64,000 bases of DNA. Origin: an uncultured Halomonas sp. GTDB lineage: Bacteria > Pseudomonadota > Gammaproteobacteria > Pseudomonadales > Halomonadaceae. Location of the stretch: contig NZ_CANLFS010000001.1 in the NCBI RefSeq assembly GCF_947490095.1, positions 124,001 through 188,000 on the forward strand. The letters are read 5' to 3'. Of the stretch, positions 37,129 through 46,036 are shown in pieces (within the stretch, counting starts at the first letter, position 1; the number at the start of each line of letters is the position of its first letter). The position numbers and the translations under genes were made by a program. A model generated the notes under the pieces. The model was not told the origin of the DNA and searched no databases. It saw nothing but the letters and a program-made list of their open reading frames with translations.

Positions 37129-38547
37129 TCACTGAATGGGAGCCATCAGGTAGGCGGCTCGGGATATCAGCTTGCGCCATAGCGGACGCGAGGTGATCTC
37201 CTCGACATCCACCTGGCGACAGTCGCTGAAATCCTGTTCGAGCATGCGATGAACCTGAGCGGCAAACTGACGGTCCGGCAGGAAGGCCGTGATCTCGAAG
37301 TTCAACCGGAATGATCGATTATCGAGATTGACGGTGCCCACGCTGGCCGAGGCATCATCGATCAGCATCACCTTCTGGTGCAGGAAGCCGGGCTGATAGC
37401 GGTAGACCTTGACCCCGGCGCGCAGCATATCGGGCAGGAAGGAGAAGGCGGAGAGGAAGACCAGCAGATGATCGGGACGCTCGGGGATCATGATCCTTAC
37501 GTCGACCCCCCGCATGGCCGCCAGGCGCAGCGCATCCTGCACGCCCTGGTCCGGCACGAAGTAGGGGCTGGTGACCCAGAACCTTTCCCGGGCACTGTGG
37601 ATCGCATGCTGGACCAGCAGGCCGGCGGTGTCCTGGGTATCGGCGGGCCCCGAAGGCACGATCACCACGTTGTGACACTCCTCGCAGGTCTGGGTAGGCT
37701 TCCAGGAGAGGTCGATCAGCTCGCCGGTCGCCCAGTGCCAGTCTTCCCAGAAGGCCTCCTGCAGCCCCAGGGCGCTGGGGCCCACGAGCTTGAGGTGAGT
37801 ATCGCGCCAGGGGCCATGCCGCGGATGCTGGCCCAGATACTCGACGCCGACATTGAAGCCACCGACCCAGCCCTCCTTGCCGTCTACCACCAGGATCTTG
37901 CGATGGTTACGGAAATTGATCTGGAAGCGATGCTTTAAGCCACGCGAGGAGCGAAAGGCACTCACCTCGATGCCCTCCTCCACCAGGCCCCGCAGGAAGT
38001 CATCGTTGAGTTTGTGGCTGCCTATCTCGTCATACAGGAAATAGACCCTGACCCCGCGCTCGATGGCCCCCTTGAGGTGTCGCTTGAGCTCGGCGCCCAG
38101 GGCATCGTCGCGCACGATAAAGAACTGCACCAGGACATACTCTTTGGCCCTGTCGATACCGTCGAAGAGGCTGTCGAAGGTCGCCTGGCCATCGACCAGC
38201 AGCTCGGCGCGGTTGCCGCTGGTCAGCGGCATCTGGGCCAGCTGCTCCACGGCGCGCACATTGGGATCGTGAACATCCGTGAGATAGGGGTCGATATGCG
38301 AGCGATAGCGGGCCAGCACACGGCGCAACATGCTGTCGCGCTGCCCCCGGGCCGTGACATAGCCATAGAAACGCGGCTGGCCGAAGGCCCAGTAGGCCGG
38401 CACGGCGAGATAGGGAAAGGTGAGCAGCGAGAGAATCCAGGCAATGGCCCCCTGGGAGGTGCGGCTGGACAAGAGCGCCAGTATCGCCGAGAGGATTCCC
38501 AGCACGTACATCGTAAAGATCGCAAGCCCGATCAGCCAGGACGCCAT
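37129..38547 (-). CDS. cls: Cardiolipin synthase
   Basis: A 472-aa phospholipase-D family cardiolipin synthase. Two N-terminal transmembrane helices (about 1-58) anchor it in the inner membrane. Two HKD motifs provide the catalytic site: FRNHRKILVVDGKEGWVGG and LHQKVMLIDDASASVGTVN. The ATG at 38547 has GGGAGAG upstream. It condenses phosphatidylglycerol molecules to cardiolipin, a lipid that rises at high salinity. Confidence 0.95.
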   Translation of the reverse strand: MASWLIGLAIFTMYVLGILSAILALLSSRTSQGAIAWILSLLTFPYLAVPAYWAFGQPRFYGYVTARGQRDSMLRRVLARYRSHIDPYLTDVHDPNVRAVEQLAQMPLTSGNRAELLVDGQATFDSLFDGIDRAKEYVLVQFFIVRDDALGAELKRHLKGAIERGVRVYFLYDEIGSHKLNDDFLRGLVEEGIEVSAFRSSRGLKHRFQINFRNHRKILVVDGKEGWVGGFNVGVEYLGQHPRHGPWRDTHLKLVGPSALGLQEAFWEDWHWATGELIDLSWKPTQTCEECHNVVIVPSGPADTQDTAGLLVQHAIHSARERFWVTSPYFVPDQGVQDALRLAAMRGVDVRIMIPERPDHLLVFLSAFSFLPDMLRAGVKVYRYQPGFLHQKVMLIDDASASVGTVNLDNRSFRLNFEITAFLPDRQFAAQVHRMLEQDFSDCRQVDVEEITSRPLWRKLISRAAYLMAPIQ

Positions 38548-38672
38548 GAGCTCTCCCTGCCAAGTAGTGACCATCGGCGCCGCCGTCGAAGCACGCCGAC
38601 GCCTCCATGCTTCGATGCATGAAAGCACCCTCGTGGTGCCTCATGTATCGTGGGGAGCATACCCAAACGACG

Positions 38673-38698
38673 GCGGCCCCGCCAGGTGGCGGGGCCGC
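38673..38698 (-). terminator. Hairpin between fumarase and cardiolipin synthase genes
   Basis: A perfect 11-bp inverted repeat GCGGCCCCGCC/GGCGGGGCCGC with loop AGGT, located 18 bases after the fumarase stop on the minus strand. A weak T-stretch (TCGTTTGGG) follows. Probably terminates fumarase transcription. Confidence 0.65.
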
Positions 38699-38716
38699 TG
38701 GCATCATCATCCGGCG

Positions 38717-40222
38717 TCATGCGCGCTCGGCGATGATCTCCTTCCACTTGGCGGGGCCGGTCTGGTGTACCGAGGTGCCCTGGCTGTCCACCGCCACGGT
38801 CACCGGCATGTCCTCTACCTCGAACTCGTAGATGGCCTCCATGCCCAGGTCCTCGAAGCCCACCACGCGAGCCTTCTTGATGGCCTGGGCCACCAGGTAG
38901 GCGGAGCCGCCAACGGCCATCAGATAGATGGCCTTGTTGTCGCGGATCGCCTCGATGGCCGCTTCGCCACGCTCGGCCTTGCCGACCATCCCCAGCAGGC
39001 CCGTTTCCTCGAGCATGGTGCGCGTGAACTTGTCCATCCGCGTGGCGGTGGTCGGGCCGGCTGGGCCCACGACCTCGTCGCCCACCGGGTCCACCGGACC
39101 CACGTAGTAGATAAAGCGCCCTTGCATATCCACGGGTAGCGGCTCGCCCTTGGCGATCATGTCGACCATGCGCTTGTGGGCGGCATCGCGACCGGTGAGC
39201 AGCTTGCCGTTAAGCAGCAGGGTATCGCCGGGCTGCCAGGTCTGCACGTCCTGTGGCGTCACCTTGTCGAGATCGACCCGCTTGACGTTATCGCCCGCCT
39301 CGCGCGTGACCTCCGGCCAGTCTTCCAGCCGGGGTGCCGGCAGTGCCGCCGGGCCCTTGCCGTCCAGGGTAAAGTGGGCGTGACGCGTGGCGGCACAGTT
39401 GGGAATGATCGCCACCGGCTTGTTGGCCGCATGGGTGGGATAGTCCCTGACCTTGATATCGAGCACCGTGGTCAGGCCTCCCAGGCCCTGGGCGCCGATG
39501 CCGCTCCGGTTGACGCGGTCGAACAGCTCCAGGCGCAGTTCTTCGGCACGATTGGAAGCCCCGCGCGCCTGCAGCTCCTGGATGTCGATGGGGTCGAGGA
39601 GCGCCTCCTTGGCGATCTCCATCGCCTTCTCGGCGGTCCCCCCGATGCCGATACCCAGCATCCCCGGGGGGCACCACCCTGCCCCCATCCTGGGCAGCTG
39701 CTCCATTACCCAATCGACCACGTTGTCGGACGGGTTAAGCATGGCGAACTTGGACTTCGCTTCGCTACCGCCCCCCTTGGCGGCGACATGCACCTCGACG
39801 GTGTCACCGGGGACGATCTTGTGATGAATGATCGCCGGCGTATTGTCGCCGGTGTTCTTGCGGGCGCCGTCCGGGTCGGCCAGCACCGAGGCCCGCAGCA
39901 CATTGTCGGGAAGCTGATAGGCGCGACGCACCCCCTCATTGACCATGTCGTCCAGGCTCATGTCGGCCTCCCAGCGGACATTCATGCCCACATGAACGAA
40001 GACGGTAACGATGCCGGTATCCTGGCAGATGGGGCGATGACCCAGGGCACACATCCGCGAATTGATCAGGATCTGGGCAATGGCATCCTTGGCGGCCGGG
40101 TTCTCCTCGCGCTCATGGGCCTGGGCCATGGCATCGATGAAATCCTTGGGGTGGTAATAGGAGATGTACTGCAGGGCATCGGCAACGCTCTGGATCAGGT
40201 CGTCCTGACGAATCACGGTCAT
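38717..40222 (-). CDS. fumA: Fumarate hydratase class I (iron-sulfur)
   Basis: A 501-aa class I fumarase with fused alpha and beta regions. Cluster-ligand cysteines are visible in ALGHRPICQDTG, in GAGWCPPGMLGIGIGG and in IPNCAATRHAHF. The C-terminal part contains the beta-type motif GPAGPTTATRMD. It hydrates fumarate to malate in the TCA cycle using an oxygen-sensitive 4Fe-4S cluster. The ATG at 40222 gives the normal N-terminus. It is preceded by an AT-richer promoter region (about 40330-40410). Confidence 0.94.
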   Translation of the reverse strand: MTVIRQDDLIQSVADALQYISYYHPKDFIDAMAQAHEREENPAAKDAIAQILINSRMCALGHRPICQDTGIVTVFVHVGMNVRWEADMSLDDMVNEGVRRAYQLPDNVLRASVLADPDGARKNTGDNTPAIIHHKIVPGDTVEVHVAAKGGGSEAKSKFAMLNPSDNVVDWVMEQLPRMGAGWCPPGMLGIGIGGTAEKAMEIAKEALLDPIDIQELQARGASNRAEELRLELFDRVNRSGIGAQGLGGLTTVLDIKVRDYPTHAANKPVAIIPNCAATRHAHFTLDGKGPAALPAPRLEDWPEVTREAGDNVKRVDLDKVTPQDVQTWQPGDTLLLNGKLLTGRDAAHKRMVDMIAKGEPLPVDMQGRFIYYVGPVDPVGDEVVGPAGPTTATRMDKFTRTMLEETGLLGMVGKAERGEAAIEAIRDNKAIYLMAVGGSAYLVAQAIKKARVVGFEDLGMEAIYEFEVEDMPVTVAVDSQGTSVHQTGPAKWKEIIAERA

Positions 40223-40475
40223 GGGCAAGGGGCTCCTTAACTGGTCGGCACGCCCGCCTTCAGGTGGCATTTATCTGCCGGAGAGCGGGCTCTCGCAGGG
40301 GCATTATACCCTACCCTCCGACCTGTCGACATTGATGCCGCTAAAGTTGATTAATGTGATAGGCGCGATGCTAGATAACGGTATAAATATCGTTACGCGA
40401 GTCAACATCTACCCGCCGGTAGCCGAGACCAAGGGCCTCAAGGACCCTGATCCCGGCCTTGCAGGCCAAGGCACG
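40223..40475. other. Intergenic region upstream of fumarase with a probable promoter
   Basis: The 253-base gap holds no gene. Around 40330-40410 it is notably AT-rich. On the minus strand TTGACT (about 40407-40402) is followed by TATACC about 14 bases later, a weak promoter candidate for the fumarase gene. The segment next to uvrB has no clear terminator. No FNR or CRP site could be confirmed. Confidence 0.35.
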
Positions 40476-42497
40476 CTACCCCAGCGCCAGCTGGCGTTCC
40501 TTGAGCTGGTTCAGCTTGTCTCGCAAGCGTGCGGCCTCCTCGAACTCGAGATTCTGGGCGGCCTCGAACATGGCATCCTCGATTCGGGTAAGCTCGCGCA
40601 TCAGCTCCTGAGGCGACAGATCGGCGGGATCGTAGACGCCATCCGGCTCGGCGACCTTGCGCTCGCCGCGGCGGCCCTTGCCCTTCTTCCCCGGCGTCTG
40701 GGCCGCTTCGAGAATATCCGCCACCGAGCGGGTCACCGTGGTCGGCGTGATCCCGTGCGCTTCGTTGAAGGCTTCCTGCTTGGCGCGACGACGCTCGGTC
40801 TCCTCCATGGCGCGACGCATGGAATCGGTGACCCGGTCGGCATAGAGGATGGCACGGCCGTTGGCATTACGCGCCGCCCGGCCGATGGTCTGGATGAGCG
40901 AGCGCTCGTTGCGAAGGAAGCCCTCCTTGTCGGCATCCAGGATCGCCACCAGCGAGACCTCCGGGATATCGAGCCCTTCACGCAGCAGGTTGATACCCAC
41001 CAGGACATCGAACTTGCCCAGGCGCAGGTCGCGAATGATCTCCACCCTCTCCACCGTATCGATATCCGAGTGCAGATAACGCACGCGCACCCCGTGCTCA
41101 TCCAGGTACTCGGTCAGGTCTTCCGCCATGCGTTTGGTCAGCGTGGTCACCAGTACCCGCTCGCCGACACCGGCGCGGCGATGAATCTCGGACAGCAGGT
41201 CGTCCACCTGGGTGGTGGCCGGGCGCACCTCCAGCTCCGGGTCGAGCAGCCCCGTGGGACGCACCACCTGCTCCACCACGCTGCCGGCATGCTCGGCCTC
41301 GTAGGGCCCCGGCGTTGCCGACACGAAGATGGTCTGGGGGCAGATCGCCTCCCACTCCTCGAACTTCATCGGCCGGTTATCCAGCGCCGAGGGCAGGCGG
41401 AAACCATACTCCACCAGGGTCTCCTTGCGGGAGCGGTCCCCCTTGTACATGCCCCCCACCTGGGGGACGCTGACGTGGCTTTCATCGATAAACAGCAGCG
41501 AATCATCCGGCAGGTAATCGAAGAAGGTGGGTGGCGCATCGCCGGGGTTGCGCCCCGACAGGTAGCGGGAGTAGTTCTCGATACCGTTGCAGTAGCCAAG
41601 TTCCAGCATCATCTCGATATCGTAGAGGGTACGCTGCTCCAGGCGCTGGGCCTCCACCAGCCGCTCATGTTTCCTGAGCCAGTCGAGGCGTTCGACGAGT
41701 TCCGCCTTGATCCGGTCGATGGCACCCAGAATCGTCTCGCGGGGCGTCACATAGTGCGACTTGGGGTAGATGGTCATGCGCGGCACCTCGGCGCGCACCT
41801 CCCCGGTCAGAGGGTCAAACAGCCGGATGGTGTCGATCTCGTCGTCGAACAGCTCGACCCTCACCGCCTCGTCCTCGGCGTCCGCCGGGAAGATATCGAT
41901 CACGTCGCCGCGCACCCGATAGGTACCCCGCTTGAAGTCCATGTCGTTACGGGTGTACTGCAGCTCGGCGAGCCGCCTCAGGAGCTTGCGCTGGTCGATC
42001 AGCTCACCACGCGTGACGTGCAGGCGCATCTTGAGGTACTGGTCGGGGTCGCCCAGGCCGTAGATGGCCGATACCGAGACCACGATCAGGGCATCCCGAC
42101 GCTCGAGCAATGCCTTGGTGGCCGACAGGCGCATCTGCTCGATATGGTCATTGATCGAGGCGTCCTTCTCGATGAAGGTGTCCGAGGACGGCACATAGGC
42201 CTCGGGCTGGTAGTAATCGTAGTAGGAGACGAAGTACTCCACGGCGTTATCCGGGAAGAACGCCTTGAACTCACCATAGAGCTGGGCCGCCAGGGTCTTG
42301 TTGGGGGCCATGACGATGGTCGGACGCTGGAGGCGTTCGACCACATTGGCCATGGTGAAGGTCTTGCCGGAGCCCGTGACACCGAGCAGGGTCTGATGGG
42401 CAAGCCCGGCGTCCAGGCCGTTTATCAGACCATCGATGGCCGCTGGCTGATCACCGGCGGGCCGAAACTTCGAGGCGAGGCGAAAGGGCTTGCTCAT
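40476..42497 (-). CDS. uvrB: Excinuclease ABC subunit B
   Basis: A 673-aa UvrB, the damage-verifying helicase-like subunit of nucleotide excision repair. Walker A is [16 protein letters not shown], the beta-hairpin region is [20 protein letters not shown], helicase motifs include [11 protein letters not shown] and QTIGRAARN, and the C-terminal UVR domain ([20 protein letters not shown]) binds UvrC. The ATG at 42497 is the canonical start. Length is normal. Confidence 0.96.
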   Translation of the reverse strand: MSKPFRLASKFRPAGDQPAAIDGLINGLDAGLAHQTLLGVTGSGKTFTMANVVERLQRPTIVMAPNKTLAAQLYGEFKAFFPDNAVEYFVSYYDYYQPEAYVPSSDTFIEKDASINDHIEQMRLSATKALLERRDALIVVSVSAIYGLGDPDQYLKMRLHVTRGELIDQRKLLRRLAELQYTRNDMDFKRGTYRVRGDVIDIFPADAEDEAVRVELFDDEIDTIRLFDPLTGEVRAEVPRMTIYPKSHYVTPRETILGAIDRIKAELVERLDWLRKHERLVEAQRLEQRTLYDIEMMLELGYCNGIENYSRYLSGRNPGDAPPTFFDYLPDDSLLFIDESHVSVPQVGGMYKGDRSRKETLVEYGFRLPSALDNRPMKFEEWEAICPQTIFVSATPGPYEAEHAGSVVEQVVRPTGLLDPELEVRPATTQVDDLLSEIHRRAGVGERVLVTTLTKRMAEDLTEYLDEHGVRVRYLHSDIDTVERVEIIRDLRLGKFDVLVGINLLREGLDIPEVSLVAILDADKEGFLRNERSLIQTIGRAARNANGRAILYADRVTDSMRRAMEETERRRAKQEAFNEAHGITPTTVTRSVADILEAAQTPGKKGKGRRGERKVAEPDGVYDPADLSPQELMRELTRIEDAMFEAAQNLEFEEAARLRDKLNQLKERQLALG

Positions 42498-42580
42498 GGT
42501 GACTCCGCGTGATGACTTCGCATGATGGTTCCACGTCGTGCAACGGCCCCGGGCAGGCGCCGCCGCCAATCCAGCTCGGA

Positions 42581-42997
42581 TCAGGCCGGCGCCACGGCGC
42601 GGGTGCTCACCTCCACCGTGGCGCTGGTCATCAAGCGATGGATGGGGCACTTGTGGCTGATGTCCTCGAGGCGCGCGACCTGCGCCGGATCGGAAATACC
42701 GTGGAAGTTCATCACCACCTCGAGGCGATAGGTGCCCTGGCGCTCCTCGCTGTCATCCCGGTGTACCTGGACGCTGACCCCCTCGAGGGGCCACTCCTTG
42801 CGCCGGGCATACATCATCGAGGTGATCGCCTTGCAGGCCCCCAGCGACAGATCGAAGTAGTCGTGGGGGTCGGGGGCCGTTTCCTCGCCGCCATAGGCTT
42901 CCGGTACATCGACAAACAGGTCTTCGAAGCCGTCGAGCTCTACTCGCTGGCGTAGGATATGGTTGCGTACGCTCTGGATCTCAATGGTCTTCTTCAT
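42581..42997 (-). CDS. OsmC-family peroxidase
   Basis: A 138-aa OsmC/Ohr-like protein. The two reactive cysteines are in [14 protein letters not shown] and ISHKCPIHR. The family reduces organic peroxides. It is closest in layout to YhfA/OsmC-like short forms rather than true Ohr. It lies between uvrB and a small HMA-like gene, all on the minus strand. Confidence 0.88.
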   Translation of the reverse strand: MKKTIEIQSVRNHILRQRVELDGFEDLFVDVPEAYGGEETAPDPHDYFDLSLGACKAITSMMYARRKEWPLEGVSVQVHRDDSEERQGTYRLEVVMNFHGISDPAQVARLEDISHKCPIHRLMTSATVEVSTRAVAPA

Positions 42998-43051
42998 GCG
43001 AGTTACTCTCCATTCACTTCGGGGCCGGCGCAGATGGCAACACCGCTCCGC

Positions 43052-43249
43052 TCACTTGACGTCGATGGGAAGCCCCAGGGCCTTTACCGCCTTGATCAGC
43101 GCCTCGCGCCGAACACGCCCTTCCACCTCGGCGCCGTGACGCCCCACCTCGGCGCTGTCGACGCCGTCGAGCATCATCAGCGCCGTGGTGATGCGGTTGA
43201 CCTGGTCGGCGTCGACAACGCCCTCGAAGTTCAGCGACTGATACGCCAT
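43052..43249 (-). CDS. Small heavy-metal-associated (HMA)-like domain protein without CxxC
   Basis: A 65-aa protein with the beta-alpha-beta-beta-alpha-beta pattern of HMA domains: FEGVVDADQVNRITTALMML, DGVDSAEVGRHGAEVEG, and a C-terminal helix ending ALGLPIDV. The metal-binding TCxxC loop is replaced by VVDAD, so copper or zinc binding at the usual site is not expected. The ATG at 43249 is chosen; a Shine-Dalgarno-like GGAGT lies upstream. It is 54 bases upstream of the OsmC gene. Confidence 0.65.
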   Translation of the reverse strand: MAYQSLNFEGVVDADQVNRITTALMMLDGVDSAEVGRHGAEVEGRVRREALIKAVKALGLPIDVK

Positions 43250-43386
43250 GGCGTGACTCCTGGCTGGCATGGATCGAGCCCGGAGTCTAGCATGCCCCAC
43301 CCCTGGCCAGCAGCGGTTGCAATGTCGCATCGGCGCCCGCATGTCCTGGGTATACCGACCACTTTCCCCGCTACGACGAGGCTCTC

Positions 43387-44424
43387 ATGCACGACTGGAT
43401 TACCGGGTTGGGCGCACGCGCGCTCGCCGACGACCGTATCACCTTCGACGGCCAGGATGACGCCCGTCGAACGCTGGACGGCACGGCCGTGACTCCCCTC
43501 GTTCAGTTCGGCGTACTCGATGTGCTGGGCGCCGACGCCGAGACATTCCTCCAGGGTCAGGCGAGCGCCCAACTGACGCTCGTTAAAGGCGACTTCGCCC
43601 CGCTGACCGTGTTCTGCAGCCCCAAGGGGCGCATGCTGGCCAACGCTCAGTTGATGCGCATCGCCGACGAGCACTATCGCCTGGTACTGCACCGCGACCT
43701 GGTCGAGCCCCTGGCCGCACACCTGGGCAAGTTTGCCGTCTTCTATCGGGTCGAGCTCAAGACCCGGGATGACCTGGCGCTGATCGGCCTGATCGGCCAG
43801 GAAGCCGGTGCCCTCGCCGAGGTGCGGCTGGATACGCCGCCCCCGTCGGCCTGGCACCAGGCCGACGGGGGCGATACACAGCTGCTGGCCCACCCGGGGC
43901 CTCGCCCGCGACTGCTGGCCATCCTGCCCACCGAGCGGGCCGCCGAGCTCTGGCCACGCCTGACGGAGCAGGCTACGCCGGTGGGCAATGCCGTCTGGTC
44001 CCTGCATGACATCCAGGCCGGCCTGGCCTGGCTGACCTCACACCATCGCGATGCGCTCCTGCCCCAGATGATCAACTGGGAGGCGCTGGGCGGCATCAGC
44101 TTCAAGAAGGGCTGCTACACCGGGCAGGAGGTCGTGGCCCGCGCGCATTTCCGGGGACAGGTAAAGCGTCGCCTGATGCGCGGCCAGCTCGAGGGCGACG
44201 CCTTGCCGGAGATCGGCAGCGCGGTGCTCGACCACCGTGACAAGGCCGTAGGCGAAGTGCTCGCCACGGAGCTCGATGCCTATGACCAGGCCGAGGTGCT
44301 GGTGGTGCTCAGCACCAAGGAGGACATCGGTCCGCTCAGCGTGGCCGGCCAGACCCTCAAGCTGTTGAAGCTGCCCTACCCCGTCGAACGCCTCGACCCG
44401 GAAACCCTGCACGACCGGGGCTAG
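43387..44424 (+). CDS. ygfZ: Folate-binding protein YgfZ
   Basis: A 345-aa protein of the YgfZ/GcvT-like family, which uses tetrahydrofolate in maturation or repair of certain iron-sulfur enzymes. The signature KKGCYTGQEVVARAHFRG contains the conserved reactive cysteine. The N-terminal GcvT-like fold includes LGADAETFLQGQASAQL. Expected partners in this window include the Fe-S fumarase. Confidence 0.93.
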   Translation: MHDWITGLGARALADDRITFDGQDDARRTLDGTAVTPLVQFGVLDVLGADAETFLQGQASAQLTLVKGDFAPLTVFCSPKGRMLANAQLMRIADEHYRLVLHRDLVEPLAAHLGKFAVFYRVELKTRDDLALIGLIGQEAGALAEVRLDTPPPSAWHQADGGDTQLLAHPGPRPRLLAILPTERAAELWPRLTEQATPVGNAVWSLHDIQAGLAWLTSHHRDALLPQMINWEALGGISFKKGCYTGQEVVARAHFRGQVKRRLMRGQLEGDALPEIGSAVLDHRDKAVGEVLATELDAYDQAEVLVVLSTKEDIGPLSVAGQTLKLLKLPYPVERLDPETLHDRG

Positions 44425-44442
44425 GCGCCGGCGGGTCGTCGA

Positions 44443-44468
44443 TGCCGGTTACGCCTGCCGGTTACGTC
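44443..44468. repeat. 13-bp tandem duplication spanning the tatD stop codon
   Basis: TGCCGGTTACGYC occurs at 44443-44455 and 44456-44468. The second copy contains the tatD stop codon (TTA at 44462-44464, read on the minus strand); the first is a downstream duplicate. Confidence 0.8.
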
Positions 44469-45223
44469 AGCCTGAACAGCCGGCGCGTCGTCGCACCGGC
44501 GTTCGCCGCCACATCGTCCACGGCCTGGTGGCGCAGCGCCGCCACCGCCCGACACACTTCGGCGACCCGCGCCGGCTCGTTGCGTTGGCCCTGGTGGCCG
44601 GCCAGCGGCATGTCAGGGCTATCGGTCTCCAGCACGAAGCCATCGTCGGGCAGGCTCTTTACGGCGCGGTGCAGCCGTCGCGCGCGGTCGAAGGTCACGC
44701 TTCCCCCCAGCCCGAGAACAAAGCCGAGGTCGAGAAACCGCCTGGCCTGCTCGGGCGACCCCGCGAAGGCATGGATCAACCCGCCGGCGGGAGGCGCCAG
44801 CTGGCGCAGCCGCTTGGCCACCCTGTCATTGGCCTGGACGCAGTGGATCACCACCGGCAGGCCATGCGCCTTGGCGAGCCTGAGCTGGGCATCGAAGAGC
44901 CGCCATTGGGCCTCGAGAGTCTCGGGAAAGCGGGCATCGATGCCGCACTCCCCTACCGCCACCACCTGGGGATTGTCGTCCAGCGACCGGGCCAGGGCAT
45001 CGATATCCGCATCGCAATGGACATCCATAAAGTAGGGGTGCAGCCCCAGGCAGGGGCTGATCGCGTCGCGCTCACCCAGCGCCAGCACCCCCGGCCAGCG
45101 GGCGCGGGTCGTGCCGGGCACGACGCAGTGCTGCACCCCTGCCCCACGGGCCCGGGCGATGACCGCCTCTCGATCGGCGTCGAAGTCGGGGAAATCGAGA
45201 TGGCAGTGAGCGTCGATCAACAT
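44462..45223 (-). CDS. TatD-family metal-dependent hydrolase
   Basis: A 253-aa TatD/YjjV-type TIM-barrel hydrolase. Metal-binding motifs are LIDAHCHLDFPDF at the N-terminus, GECGID near 97, VIHCVQ near 134, HAF near 152, and the C-terminal LETDSPDMPL. The family are DNases or deacylases. It resembles YjjV more than TatD. It converges on ygfZ. Confidence 0.9.
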   Translation of the reverse strand: MLIDAHCHLDFPDFDADREAVIARARGAGVQHCVVPGTTRARWPGVLALGERDAISPCLGLHPYFMDVHCDADIDALARSLDDNPQVVAVGECGIDARFPETLEAQWRLFDAQLRLAKAHGLPVVIHCVQANDRVAKRLRQLAPPAGGLIHAFAGSPEQARRFLDLGFVLGLGGSVTFDRARRLHRAVKSLPDDGFVLETDSPDMPLAGHQGQRNEPARVAEVCRAVAALRHQAVDDVAANAGATTRRLFRLT

Positions 45224-45531
45224 GGGGAATGATGTAAATTTAATGGATACATTTCATCACCTTTTGCTTACACCCATGGCTGGAAAAAGCCCATTAAAGA
45301 AACTAGGTTAGACATGTGCCGATCAACAGAAGGAGGCACGCTGCATTACTTGACATCATATTTCAGCATCTACAAACATTTCAGCATCTACAAACATTTC
45401 AGCATCTACAAACAGGAGATGACTGCTGCCTGTCGAAAAGCCACATGACATGCATCTTCTCGTGCTCAAGAGGTGTCCACCATCTCGATATGAGATGCAT
45501 GGAACGCAACATACCTAGATGGAGAAACGGC
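45224..45531. other. AT-rich intergenic region with three perfect 18-bp repeats
   Basis: This 308-base gap is markedly AT-richer than its surroundings. It contains three perfect tandem copies of TTTCAGCATCTACAAACA (45361-45378, 45379-45396, 45397-45414). A frame opened by a GTG at 45316 reads through the repeats into the following gene, but I regard it as upstream sequence. It probably holds the promoter of the acidic repeat protein. Confidence 0.7.
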
Positions 45532-45858
45532 ATGAAGCATATTGTACATACCACTGCACTCATGATGTTCCTTGCGCTATGTTCAGGCTCGGCACTCGCG
45601 GCCGATCAAAAGGATGGCATGGAAGGAGAAGTGGCTCCTGAAAGCGGCGTGGACTCGGCTAACGTCCCCAGTGATGGCACTGCTGACCCTGCCGATTCAG
45701 CGGTGTTGCCGGAAGGAGAAGCGGCTCCTGAAAGTGGCGTGGACTCCGCCAATGACCCCGAAGATGGCACTGCTGGCCATGCCGATTCAGCGGTATTGCC
45801 GGAAGAAGAAGCAGCACCTGAAAGCGGCGTGGACTCCGCCAACGACCCCGAGGATTGA
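45532..45858 (+). CDS. Secreted acidic repeat protein of unknown function
   Basis: A 108-aa protein with no family I recognise. Residues 1-23 are a signal peptide (MKHIVHTTALMMFLALCSGS, cleaved after ALA). The mature part is a strongly acidic tandem repeat of 30 residues (core AAPESGVDSANDPEDGTA, then DSAVLPE), present 2.6 times. Composition is dominated by Asp, Glu, Ala, Ser, Pro and Gly with almost no basic residues, so it is probably disordered and periplasmic or extracellular. GGAGAA lies 9 bases upstream of the ATG. Its base composition and upstream repeats differ from its neighbours, hinting at acquisition or rapid evolution. Confidence 0.7.
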   Translation: MKHIVHTTALMMFLALCSGSALAADQKDGMEGEVAPESGVDSANVPSDGTADPADSAVLPEGEAAPESGVDSANDPEDGTAGHADSAVLPEEEAAPESGVDSANDPED

Positions 45859-45893
45859 TCTGCGGTGACGTGCTGTTGATCATCCATACGACA

Positions 45894-45919
45894 ACGCCGA
45901 CCCGAAGCCGGGTCGGCGT
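45894..45919 (+). terminator. Hairpin after the acidic repeat protein gene
   Basis: A perfect 10-bp stem, ACGCCGACCC and GGGTCGGCGT, with a 6-base loop (GAAGCC), 36 bases after the stop codon. No T-run follows on the plus strand, so efficiency is uncertain. Confidence 0.6.
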
Positions 45920-45920
45920 G

Positions 45921-46036
<116 letters not shown>

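Noticed and set aside
45316-45531. N-terminal extension of the acidic repeat protein from the GTG at 45316
   Set aside because: It would place 72 residues, including the translated 18-bp repeats, before a good signal peptide; the ATG at 45532 has a ribosome-binding site.
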